Below are positions 37,378 to 47,700 of a DNA stretch of 64,000 nucleotides, piece by piece; position 1 is the first letter of the stretch, and every line of letters begins with the position of its first letter. Location: NCBI GenBank assembly GCA_942490895.1, contig CALNZC010000056.1, positions 62,001 to 126,000 of the forward strand, written 5' to 3'. A model generated the notes under the pieces. It searched no databases. It was not told where the DNA came from and saw nothing but the letters and a program-made list of their open reading frames with translations. This stretch comes from JAGNXB01 sp942490895. GTDB lineage: Bacteria > Bacteroidota > Bacteroidia > Chitinophagales > Saprospiraceae. The translations under genes were made by a program, and so were the position numbers.

Positions 37378-37722
37378 TCAGACAGAGTCAGAGTAGTCGT
37401 TTGACCAGCTCACTCCACCGCAAACATCGCTTGCGGATGCACCACCATTGGATGCCAACCAGGCACTTAACTCAGCTGCATTTCCGGCACCGTCACACTC
37501 GACGGTCTCATCGCTGGCAGCAACATCAATACTCGGATCGGTCGTGTCTTCGATCGTAAATGTCGCTGTCGTTACGGAGGTATTTCCACAGTCGTCAGTG
37601 GCCGTAAAGATCACCGGTGCGGAGCCTGTTGCGCCGCAGTCGTCAGACAGGGAAGTGTAGTCGTTTGACCAGGTTACTCCACCACAGACATCGTTGGCCG
37701 TTGCGCCACCGTTGGATGCCAA
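37378..37722 (-). CDS. Giant locus, short segment of 88-residue repeats (frame-disrupted)
   Basis: 114 residues covering one and a half repeat units (NGGATANDVCGGVTWSNDY ... ELSAWLASNGGASASD). The open frame is bounded by a one-base deletion at about 37775 and a one-base insertion at about 37388, both found by comparison with neighbouring copies (CAGAGTCAGAG against CAGAGTAGAG). Confidence 0.7.
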   Translation of the reverse strand: MASNGGATANDVCGGVTWSNDYTSLSDDCGATGSAPVIFTATDDCGNTSVTTATFTIEDTTDPSIDVAASDETVECDGAGNAAELSAWLASNGGASASDVCGGVSWSNDYSDSV

Positions 37723-37730
37723 CCAGTCAT

Positions 37731-39656
37731 TCAGTGCAGTCGTATTTCCGGCTCCGTCACACTCGACAGTTTCATACTGGCTGCAACATCGATCGTTGGA
37801 ACTGTGGTATCTTCAATCGTAAAGCTTGCACTTGTAGTCGAAGTGTTGCCACAGTCGTCGGTAGCCGTAAAGGTTACGGTGATAATGTTCACACATCCTC
37901 CACTCCATACTCCCGGAGTATTGCTCCAGGTAATATTATTGCAGTCATCGGTGGCTGTTGCTCCTGCGTTATTTGCCAACCAGGCGATATAATCCGTGTT
38001 CGCATCGGCGGACATACCCTGGCACTCTGAACTGCCATCTGTGCCCGCGATAATCACTGGGGCTGTCGTATCTTCTACTGTTATCGTCTGCTCGCACGTT
38101 GAACTGTTGCCGCAGTCATCGGTGGCTACCCAGGTACGGGTAATCGTTTCTACACATGGGGCATTGTCTGATACCTCGCTGTAGGTGATCGTTACTCCGC
38201 TACAAATATCGGTGGCTGTAGCCTCGCCTGTTACTGTATAATCTGTTAAATCATCGCTACAGTCTAAGGTAATATCTGCAGGACACGTAATCACTGGGGC
38301 TGTGGTATCTTCAATCGTAAAGCTTGCACTTGTAGTCGAAGTGTTGCCACAGTCGTCGGTAGCCGTAAAGGTTACGGTGATAATGTTCACACATCCTCCA
38401 CTCCATGTTCCAGGGGTGTTGCTCCAGGTAATATTATTGCAGTCATCGGTGGCTGTTGCTCCTGCGTTATTTGCCAACCAGGCGATATAATCCGTGTTCG
38501 CATCGGCGGACATACCCTGGCACTCTGAACTGCCATCTGTGCCCGCGATAATCACTGGGGCTGTCGTATCTTCTACTGTTATCGTCTGCTCGCACGTTGA
38601 ACTGTTGCCGCAGTCATCGGTGGCTACCCAGGTACGGGTAATCGTTTCTACACATGGGGCATTGTCTGATACCTCGCTGTAGGTGATCGTTACTCCGCTA
38701 CAAATATCCTTGTTGTCCTCCACCATCAGGGTAACGGAATTTCCGTTGCCCACATCATCGCACGAGAAGTCCTCATTGTCCAGGGTCAGGCTAGCAATAC
38801 CACAGGCGTCATTGCTGTTATCATCGACCAGTGCAGCGGTCGTGCTGCCGTTGCCGGCCTCATCTAATTCAACAGTGATATTCTGACATATTACCACTGG
38901 TGGTATGTTGTCTTCTACTGTTACTATTGATGTGCAGTTGGATGTATTCCCATTTGCATCCGTCGCTTCCAGCGTCACCTCTTGAGTGCCCACTTCACTA
39001 CAGCTGAACGTCGTTGTCGACGCCGTCAGGTTTATCGACCCCACATCACTGCAGTTGTCTGATAGTCCCGGACTGTCTCCATGGATCACCACCCGGGCAA
39101 AAGCATCTCCCCATGCCGAGTTCATAATCAGCGCATGATCATCCGCTGGCAGATCCCACGTGAAGGTGTTCGTCCCGCCGACATTATATGAGGATAGATC
39201 CAACTCTATTGTCTTCACCTGAATCCAACATCCTCCTGGCCCTACTCCAAACTCTGAACCCAGCACATCTCCGTTTAAACTATAAGGGTATACATTTGAT
39301 GTCTCTGACCATTGCATCGAGATCTCGATCTCTATCGACGTTACTCCTGCCAGGGAGCTCAACTGGTCTTCCCATGTAAAGCTCTCCAGATCTGTTGTAC
39401 TCCCTTTCCTCCTTCCTCCGCATGCACCCGCAGGGCCCCAGCCCGACATGTTTGCATCATACACCAGGTACTCCGGATAGACAAACAGTAAGTCCGACGG
39501 TTCAATCGTTCCATTTCCCATTTCATCCAGATCCACCTGAATGTCCTGACATATTACCACTGGTGGTATGTTGTCTTCTACTGTTACTATTGATGTGCAG
39601 CTGGATGTATTCCCATTTGCATCCGTCGCTTCCAGCGTCACCTCTTGAGTGCCCAC
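37731..39656 (-). CDS. Giant locus, segment with end of the 221-residue array and two 166-residue units
   Basis: 641 residues. It opens with the last copy of the 221-residue unit (QDIQVDLDEMGNGTIEPSDLL...VEDNIPPVVIC) and one HYR-like unit. Then come two near-identical 166-residue units (DICSGVTITYSEVSDNAPC, TRTWVATDDCGNSSTCEQ, GTDGSSECQGMSADANTDY, WSGGCVNIITVTF). At LMVEDNKDICSGV (about 38709) the end of one unit type is fused to the middle of another, a visible recombination junction. The frame ends at a one-base deletion near 37775. Confidence 0.78.
   Translation of the reverse strand: MGTQEVTLEATDANGNTSSCTSIVTVEDNIPPVVICQDIQVDLDEMGNGTIEPSDLLFVYPEYLVYDANMSGWGPAGACGGRRKGSTTDLESFTWEDQLSSLAGVTSIEIEISMQWSETSNVYPYSLNGDVLGSEFGVGPGGCWIQVKTIELDLSSYNVGGTNTFTWDLPADDHALIMNSAWGDAFARVVIHGDSPGLSDNCSDVGSINLTASTTTFSCSEVGTQEVTLEATDANGNTSNCTSIVTVEDNIPPVVICQNITVELDEAGNGSTTAALVDDNSNDACGIASLTLDNEDFSCDDVGNGNSVTLMVEDNKDICSGVTITYSEVSDNAPCVETITRTWVATDDCGNSSTCEQTITVEDTTAPVIIAGTDGSSECQGMSADANTDYIAWLANNAGATATDDCNNITWSNTPGTWSGGCVNIITVTFTATDDCGNTSTTSASFTIEDTTAPVITCPADITLDCSDDLTDYTVTGEATATDICSGVTITYSEVSDNAPCVETITRTWVATDDCGNSSTCEQTITVEDTTAPVIIAGTDGSSECQGMSADANTDYIAWLANNAGATATDDCNNITWSNTPGVWSGGCVNIITVTFTATDDCGNTSTTSASFTIEDTTVPTIDVAASMKLSSVTEPEIRLH
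37805..38708 (-). repeat. Two near-identical 498-bp coding units, the first truncated
   Basis: Identical stretches recur 498 bp apart (for example at 37804 and 38302, 37996 and 38494). The copy nearer the N-terminus is cut at about 38709, where it is joined to a different HYR-like unit. Confidence 0.8.
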
Positions 39657-39710
39657 TTCACTACAGCTGAACGTCGTTGTCGACGCCGTGCAGGTTTATC
39701 GACCCTCACA

Positions 39711-40202
39711 TCACTGCAGTTGTTCGACAGTCCCGGACTGTCTCCATGGATCACCACCCGGGCAAAAGCATCTCCCCCATGCCGAGTTCATAATCAGCGC
39801 ATGATCATCCGCTGGCAGATCCCACGTGAAAGTGTTCGTCCCGCCGACATTATATGAGGATAGATCCAACTCTATTGTCTTCACCTGAATCCAACATCCT
39901 CCTGGCCCTACTCCAAACTCTGAACCCAGCACATCTCCGTTTAAACTATAAGGGTATACATTTGATGTCTCTGACCATTGCATCGAGATCTCGATCTCAA
40001 TCGACGTTACTCCTGCCAGGGAGCTCAACTGGTCTTCCCATGTAAAGCACTCCAGAACCGTCGTAGTCCCTTTCCTCCTTCCTCCGCATGCACCCGCAGG
40101 GCCCCAGCTCGACATGTTTGCATCATACACCAGGTACTCCGGATAGACAAACAGTAAGTCCGACGGTTCAATCGTTCCATTTCCCATTTCATCCAGATCC
40201 AC
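39711..40202 (-). CDS. Giant locus, frame-disrupted copy of the 221-residue unit
   Basis: 163 residues of unit 5. Compared with other copies, extra bases at 40214 (before it) and about 39776 (C-run) put it in its own frame; two further single insertions (39706, 39690) complete a +3 and return to the original frame. This unit also carries the most substitutions of the array. Confidence 0.7.
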   Translation of the reverse strand: MDLDEMGNGTIEPSDLLFVYPEYLVYDANMSSWGPAGACGGRRKGTTTVLECFTWEDQLSSLAGVTSIEIEISMQWSETSNVYPYSLNGDVLGSEFGVGPGGCWIQVKTIELDLSSYNVGGTNTFTWDLPADDHALIMNSAWGRCFCPGGDPWRQSGTVEQLQ

Positions 40203-41748
40203 CTGAATGTCCTCGACATATTACCACTGGTGGTATGTTGTCTTCTACTGTTACTATCGATGTGCAGCTGGATGTATTCCCATTTGCATCTGTCGCTTCC
40301 AGCGTCACCTCTTGAGTGCCCACTTCACTACAGCTGAACGTCGTTGTCGACGCCGTCAGGTTTATCGACCCCACATCACTGCAGTTGTCTGATAGTCCCG
40401 GACTGTCTCCATGGATCACCACCCGGGCAAAAGCATCTCCCCATGCCGAGTTCATAATCAGCGCATGATCATCCGCTGGCAGATCCCACGTGAAAGTGTT
40501 CGTCCCGCCGACATTATATGAGGATAGATCCAACTCTATTGTCTTCACCTGAATCCAACATCCTCCTGGCCCTACTCCAAACTCTGAACCCAGCACATCT
40601 CCGTTTAAACTATAAGGGTATACATTTGATGTCTCTGACCATTGCATCGAGATCTCGATCTCTATCGACGTTACTCCTGCCAGGGAGCTCAACTGGTCTT
40701 CCCATGTAAAGCTCTCCAGATCCGTTGTACTCCCTTTCCTCCTTCCTCCACATGCACCCGCAGGGCCCCAGCCCGACATGTTTGCATCATACACCAGGTA
40801 CTCCGGATAGACAAACAGTAAGTCCGACGGTTCAATCGTTCCATTTCCCATTTCATCCAGATCCACCTGAATGTCCTGACATATTACCACTGGTGGTATG
40901 TTGTCTTCTACTGTTACTATTGATGTGCAGTTGGATGTATTCCCATTTGCATCCGTCGCTTCCAGCGTCACCTCTTGAGTGCCCACTTCACTACAGCTGA
41001 ACGTCGTTGTCGACGCCGTCAGGTTTATCGACCCCACATCACTGCAGTTGTCTGATAGTCCCGGACTGTCTCCATGGATCACCACCCGGGCAAAAGCATC
41101 TCCCCATGCCGAGTTCATAATCAGCGCATGATCATCCGCTGGCAGATCCCACGTGAAAGTGTTCGTCCCGCCGACATTATATGAGGATAGATCCAACTCT
41201 ATTGTCTTCACCTGAATCCAACATCCTCCTGGTCCTACTCCAAACTCTGAACCCAGCACATCTCCGTTTAAACTATAAGGGTATACATTTGATGTCTCTG
41301 ACCATTGCATCGAGATCTCGATCTCTATCGACGTTACTCCTGCCAGGGAGCTCAACTGGTCTTCCCATGTAAAGCTCTCCAGATCTGTTGTACTCCCTTT
41401 CCTCCTTCCTCCGCATGCACCCGCAGGGCCCCAGCCCGACATGTTTGCATCATACACCAGGTACTCCGGATAGACAAACAGTAAGTCCGACGGTTCAATC
41501 GTTCCATTTCCCATTTCATCCAGATCCACCTGAATGTCCTGACATATTACCACTGGTGGTATGTTGTCTTCTACTGTTACTATCGATGTGCAGCTGGATG
41601 TATTCCCATTTGCATCTGTCGCTTCCAGCGTCACCTCTTGAGTGCCCACTTCACTACAGCTGAACGTCGTTGTCGACGCCGTCAGGTTTATCGACCCCAC
41701 ATCACTGCAGTTGTCTGATAGTCCCGGACTGTCTCCATGGATCACCAC
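40189..41748 (-). CDS. Giant locus, 221-residue units 3-4 (frame-disrupted)
   Basis: 519 residues made of the end of unit 2, units 3 and 4 and a few residues of unit 5. Each unit is a HYR-like half (QDIQVDLDEMGNGTIE ... VTLEATDANGNTSSCTSIV) with an ~130-residue insert (LLFVYPEYLVYDANMSGWGP, WEDQLSSLAGVTSIEIEIS, GPGGCWIQVKTIELDLSSYN, DDHALIMNSAWGDAFARVV). The insert looks like a jelly-roll beta-sandwich. It is bounded by an extra C at about 41767 and an extra base at 40214. Confidence 0.75.
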   Translation of the reverse strand: MVIHGDSPGLSDNCSDVGSINLTASTTTFSCSEVGTQEVTLEATDANGNTSSCTSIVTVEDNIPPVVICQDIQVDLDEMGNGTIEPSDLLFVYPEYLVYDANMSGWGPAGACGGRRKGSTTDLESFTWEDQLSSLAGVTSIEIEISMQWSETSNVYPYSLNGDVLGSEFGVGPGGCWIQVKTIELDLSSYNVGGTNTFTWDLPADDHALIMNSAWGDAFARVVIHGDSPGLSDNCSDVGSINLTASTTTFSCSEVGTQEVTLEATDANGNTSNCTSIVTVEDNIPPVVICQDIQVDLDEMGNGTIEPSDLLFVYPEYLVYDANMSGWGPAGACGGRRKGSTTDLESFTWEDQLSSLAGVTSIEIEISMQWSETSNVYPYSLNGDVLGSEFGVGPGGCWIQVKTIELDLSSYNVGGTNTFTWDLPADDHALIMNSAWGDAFARVVIHGDSPGLSDNCSDVGSINLTASTTTFSCSEVGTQEVTLEATDANGNTSSCTSIVTVEDNIPPVVICRGHSGGSG

Positions 41749-44700
41749 CCGGGCAAAAGCATCTCCCCCGTGCCGAGTTCATAATCAGCGCATGATCATC
41801 CGCTGGCAGATCCCACGTGAAAGTGTTCGTCCCGCCGACATTATATGAGGATAGATCCAACTCTATTGTCTTCACCTGAATCCAACATCCTCCTGGCCCT
41901 ACTCCAAACTCTGAACCCAGCACATCTCCGTTTAAACTATAAGGGTATACATTTGATGTCTCTGACCATTGCATCGAGATCTCGATCTCTATCGACGTTA
42001 CTCCTGCCAGGGAGCTCAACTGGTCTTCCCATGTAAAGCTCTCCAGATCTGTTGTACTTCCTTTCCTCCTTCCTCCGCATGCACCCGCAGGGCCCCAGCC
42101 CGACATGTTTGCATCATACACCAGGTACTCCGGATAGACAAACAGTAAGTCCGACGGTTCAATCGTTCCATTTCCCATTTCATCCAGATCCACCTGAATG
42201 TCCTGACATATTACCACTGGTGGTATGTTGTCTTCTACTGTTACTATCGATGTGCAGCTGGATGTATTCCCATTTGCATCTGTCGCTTCCAGCGTCACCT
42301 CTTGAGTGCCCACTTCACTACAGCTGAACGTCGTTGTCGACGCCGTCAGGTTTATCGACCCCACATCACTGCAGTTGTCTGATAGTCCCGGACTGTCTCC
42401 ATGGATCACCACCCGGGCAAAAGCATCTCCCCATGCCGAGTTCATAATCAGCGCATGATCATCCGTTGGCAGATCCCACGTGAAGGTGTTCGTCCCGCCG
42501 ACATTATATGAGGATAGATCCAACTCTATTGTCTTCACCTGAATCCAACATCCTCCTGGCCCTACTCCAAACTCTGAACCCAGCACATCTCCGTTTAAAC
42601 TATAAGGGTATACATTTGATGTCTCTGACCATTGCATCGAGATCTCGATCTCAATCGACGTTACTCCTGCCAGGGAGCTCAACTGGTCTTCCCATGTAAA
42701 GCTCTCCAGATCCGTCGTACTCCCTTTCCTCCTTCCTCCGCATGCACCCGCAGGGCCCCAGCCCGACATGTTTGCATCATACACCAGGTACTCCGGATAG
42801 ACAAACAGTAAGTCCGACGGTTCAATCGTTCCATTTCCTATTTCATCCAGATCCACCTGAATATCCTGACATATTACCACTGGTGGTATGTTGTCTTCTA
42901 CTGTTACTATCGATGTGCAGGTCGACGTATTACCATTATTGTCCTCCACTGTCAGGGTAACAATATTCCCATTGCCCACATTGACACAGGTAAAGCCCTC
43001 ATTGTCAAGAGTCAGGCTGGCAATGCCACAGGCATCGCTGCTGCCATCATTCAACAGGGCAGCAGACGTGCTGCCGTTGCCGCTGGCGTCCAGTTCAACC
43101 GTCACGTTCTGGCATAGTGCAACCGGGTCAGTATCATCGATGACCGTTACAGTGGCCATGCAATCATCCTCGTATTCTCCATCACTTACAGTCAGGGTGA
43201 CCATATGGCCGCCTACACCGAATGGACCATCATTATCCACGCTCAGGATTAGATCGTCGCCATCCGGATCGGATGAACCACCGTCAACATCAGCTGCTAC
43301 GATGCTGGCATCGCAGTTTGCTCCTGTTGAAATGGTAATATCCTGACAAACGGCTACCGGTGGATCGTTACATACGCTGTTCGGATCGGTGATCGTCACC
43401 ATGGCTGTACATATGGCCGTATTCCCGGCTCCGTCTGTGACGGTCAGGGTCACCACATGTTCTGCATCTCGATCATCACAATCATAATCGATAACACCGG
43501 CCGTGATGGCATAAGTAAAGCTGCAGTTGTCATCACTACCCAATGCAATGTTATCCACCTCAGTAGAGCTCAAGCTGTAGGTATTTCTGTCGACCAGCAC
43601 GACCGTCAGATCGTTGCAAACTGCTGTTGGATCTTCATTGTCTTCAACTGTGACAATTTGATCACAGTTCGCTGCATTGCCACTTCCGTCCGTAATCGTC
43701 CAGGTGACCGTCGTGTTGCCAAGTGCATACGGCTCGGAACTATTGTTTATCGTCGTCGCTACACTACAATTGTCAGCTGTTGTTGGTGTGCCTAAGGACA
43801 CACCACTGGCTGTACATGCACCAGCGTCGCTATCTACCACAACGTCTGCGGGGCAGGTAATGGTCGGATCTTCATTGTCCTCCACAGTCACCGTAAAGCT
43901 GCAACTCGCTGTATTACTAATACCATCAGTCACTTCAAAGGTGTTGCTTGTTACTCCTAGTGGGAAGGTCGATCCATCCGCCAAACCAGCAGTTTGGGCT
44001 GTAATCGCTCCAGAACAATTATCTGTTCCAACCGGAGTGGTATAATTCACCACTGCTGAACAATCACCTGGGTCACTATCAACAACGATATCCGCTGGGC
44101 AGGTGATGGTTGGATCTTCGTTGTCCACCACCGTCACCGTTTGAGTGCAGGTAGCTTGATTTCCCGAGTTGTCTGTCACCGTCCAGGTGACTTCGGTAAC
44201 GCCAAGTACATACGGCTCACCAGGTGTAAATGTGGTTGTTGCCACCCCACAGTTATCTGCTGTGATGGGGGTACCCATATTAAGGCCCGTTGCTTCGCAT
44301 GCAGCGTTTGCATCCGCAAGGATACCATCCGGGCAGGTGATGGATGGATCCTCATGGTCTTCCACAATCACCTCAAAACTGCAGGTGGCCGATGAGCCAT
44401 TCAAATTGGTGATTATATATGTTACAGTAGTACTTCCTACAGGGTAGATACCACTTCGGACAGATAAATCTACCGGATCTTCAACCAGTTGAGGACCGGC
44501 ACCCAGACCCAAATTGACTGTAGCTGAATCAAAACAACCCGGCAAGGGTTGGAAGTCCAGAATGTCCCATTCTATATAAGCCTCGCAAACACCTGTTTCG
44601 GCATCCATTGCTGGTAATGCAGTCAGGCAATTATCCCAACTTGCATTGCTTATATCAGAGACGTTTACGGTGATGTCACAAGTCGATTCATTACCAGATT

Positions 44701-47700
44701 CATCCTGTACGGTGATGGTCACCGTATTGGCGCCATACTGGCTGCATCCAAAACCAATATTGGAATTAATAAAGACAAGATCACCAAAGCTGGTGCAGTT
44801 GTCAATACTACCTGCAATGATCGTTTGTAGATCTGAAGTAGTCAAGTCATATTCTACATCTCCATTCAGCTCCACATCGAAGTCGGAACAGGTCAAATCG
44901 GGTGCTGTATTATCCACCACCGTGATGGAAGCCGTACAATCATCTGTTTCCTGGCCATCATCTACACTAAGTGTAATATCAGTTGTCCCCATAGGATAAG
45001 GAGTTCCAGGCGAGGCAAGGAAAGTCAGGGGGTCATCATCCGGATCAGTGGATCCGCCGTCAAAATCCGCCCCAACGGTGCTTACATTTTCGCAATTACC
45101 TTCCGCATTGACCGTGATATCCTGACAGACAGCTACCGGTGGCAAATTGCAAGCATCGGTAGGATCTGTGATCTCCACCTGCACATCACAGCTGGCTGTG
45201 TTACCCGATTCATCGGTGGCTGTCAGTTCAAGAATATGTGGGCTGGAATAAAAGTCAGCACATATGAAATTGGATGGACCATTGGAGATATTCAAGGTAA
45301 TATTACCACAAGCATCATACGAACCATTGTCCAGTTCGGCAGCAGTGATGGAAGCCATGCCACTGTTATCCAGTGCCACAGATACAGAGGTTTCACAAAT
45401 CATCACAGGAGGCGTAATGTCCACACCAAAGGTGATGGTTGCAGAGCCGTTCAGCGGATCTCCCAAACAGCTGTTATCATCAGTGACTGACACCAGAGTG
45501 AGGGTGACAGGACCTGGTTCGGCAACGGGCACCGATGGAATCGTAGAAATTCCCGTGCTATTTACCGTATAGGTGTTGCCATCTGACAATTCTACTGCAA
45601 ATGGTGGTGTTCCATCAGTAATCTCGATGGTCAGATCTACCTCGGTGGTTCCATTGCAAACACCCTGATCGCCGCTCAGAGAAGCGGAAATCTCCGGACA
45701 GCTCTGCGCTTCCAGAGCAAAATTGTAATTCTCCCCATAGCAATCTAACAGGGGTGATTCCAGGGTAGTCGTGTAGGTACCCGGGGCCGGGGCCGTGAAT
45801 ACAACCTCGAAGGTCACCTCTTCGCCTACGTTCAGTTCGTTTACACCAGGTTGTGCCGTGATGCTAAAATCTGTATTGGGATTGAGCGTTAAGAGCGGAT
45901 TGGCCGCCAGCTTGAGGGGTGCATCCCCGGCATTCCGCAGGGTAAATGTTTGGGAGACGGTATTGCCCGGTGTCGCAGATCCCATCCTGGTCCAGTCACC
46001 CGTTTCGGGGGTCATATCGTTGTCCGCAATAACCACACTATTGCCCACAAATTCAGGTGTGGGCGGGGTGGAGGCACAACCCGGAGGACTGGTCAGGAAG
46101 TTGGAAGCATCCACGGAACCGGTATAACCGTTCCCGCTACCACCATCTGTTGAGGGTCCATCGGCTTTTCCCCAGAAATTGGACTGGGCATCCAAAGCAA
46201 AATCACCATTGACAGCGATATCATTGCATCCCAGATGATTGTTGGCGAAGGAGATGCCGAGGGCCGTACTATTAAAATCCACACCCAGGGTGTTGTCATA
46301 AAAGGTATTGCAATCCAGGGTATAACTCGATTTGATATCACCCGTAAAATCAAAACCGGTAGTCCGATTGGTGATGGTCACTTCGGAGACATTGAACTGG
46401 TCACCGTTGACCACTTTCAAACCCGTGCCTTCCCGGGTCAGACCCGAGCGGGAAAGGCTGATTTTGGATATATCGGCAGTTTGTACATTTCCGACATAGA
46501 GGGCTTGTTGGGTTACCTCCTGCAATCCATCGGCCGGATCAATGATGATACTGGAGTTGAGTACTGAACCATCCGATATAACCACATCGCAGACATTGTC
46601 CAGATAGATACCCGAAAGGGCATTGGCTCCGCCAAATTGGTTTCCTGTCACTTCCAGGCCACCCTGGAGCAGACCTCTGACCATATTCACCAGTGTCAGA
46701 GCGCCGGTTGTGGTGCTGCCACCACTCTCTGTCAGGTCATTGTCTTTAATGATATAGTCGCTACCACCATCGGCATAGATACCGACGGAACGGTTCATAA
46801 TGGTATTGTTTTGAGCCGTCAGGGTATTGGCTGTGACGAGGGTATTCCGATACCGGATACCAACACCCGATTGTCCAGCACCCGAGCTCAGGTCGACATG
46901 GTCGATAGTGGCATCTGCGCAGTTTTGAAGATAGAGCACTGCACATAGGTTTTCGTCATTGCACGCAGTCGAGACCTGGTCCAGGCTGTCCGTTGTGGCC
47001 AGAATGATCTGGGAATTAGGAACACTGCCATCAGAAACCAGCAGGTCCGTCATATTCTCAATATAGATGGCTCCACGCACATCCGCACCGCCGAATAGAT
47101 TGCCTGATGCCAGCAATCCACCATCCAGATTGCGGCTGGTGATACTGCTGAGATAGAGGGCAGGGTAATAATCACTGCGATTGCCGCAGTTCTGTAAATT
47201 GTTGTCCTGTATGGTATAATCCTGGCCACCCTGAATAGAGATTCCAGTGGCGTGACCAGTCAGGTTATTATTGGTAAAGGAGAGGGTATTGTCCGCATTA
47301 TTGTTGGAGACATAGATCCCGCAACCTCTCTGGTTGGCTCCTGCATGTGGCAGATTCAGATGATCCACTTCCACCCGACTTACGTTGTTCAAGTACAGAT
47401 GCGAATAGCGCGAATTTTCGGTGGTATAGGTATAGTCGTCCAGGCCATCCGTATCGAGAATCAGAATATTGGTATTTGGCAGGGAGCCATTGGAAATGAC
47501 CAGGTCCTGCATACCGTTGATCCGAAGACCGGTTCCATTATTGGCGGTATTGCCGAAGAGGTTGCCGGACATGGCGATACCACCGGGCAGGCTGCCTTCC
47601 AGCAGACTACTGAGATAGATCGCAGGATTGTTATAATCCGAACTGGATGTGGTCATATCATTATTAACAATGGTAGCATCCCGACCATTATTCACATAAA

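Larger units (their letters stand above)
31720..37800 (-). repeat. 23 tandem copies of a 264-bp (88-codon) coding repeat
   Basis: The motif ETVECDG recurs every 264 bp, giving 23 units between about 37800 and 31720. Copies differ by scattered substitutions, and sub-variants alternate (ND-WLNDNGG against WLASNGG; DDCGG against ICSG), which suggests repeated recombination between units. All copies keep a 264-bp period, except where the indels listed for the giant locus fall. Confidence 0.9.
38881..42870 (-). repeat. Six near-identical tandem 663-bp coding units
   Basis: The landmark TCCTGACATATTACCACTGG starts at 42864, 42201, 41537, 40874, 40210 (with one inserted base) and 39544, that is every 663 bp apart from single-base insertions. 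Copies are almost identical at the DNA level, including third codon positions, so the array expanded recently or is kept uniform by gene conversion. Confidence 0.92.

Noticed and set aside
31816..37404. Many plus-strand open frames of 60-90 codons starting MFDQ or MLRSRQ, repeated along the array
   Set aside because: They are antisense shadows of the minus-strand repeat; their similarity to each other only reflects the repeat itself, and they lack any leader or domain.
31720..37800. Regular 264-bp periodicity that could suggest a CRISPR or satellite array
   Set aside because: The period is a multiple of three, the minus strand is open across it, and copies encode the same 88-residue Cys-patterned domain. 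It is a protein repeat.
36333..41767. Programmed ribosomal frameshifting to explain the split giant gene
   Set aside because: Ten sites with mixed +1, +2 and -1 shifts, and no shared slippery sequence or downstream structure. Homologous copies of the same sites are in frame.
39188..42960. Plus-strand frames MRIDPTLLSSPESN and MYSLSSFLRMHPQG repeated every 663 bp
   Set aside because: Antisense of the 221-residue units; low-complexity composition and no support of their own.
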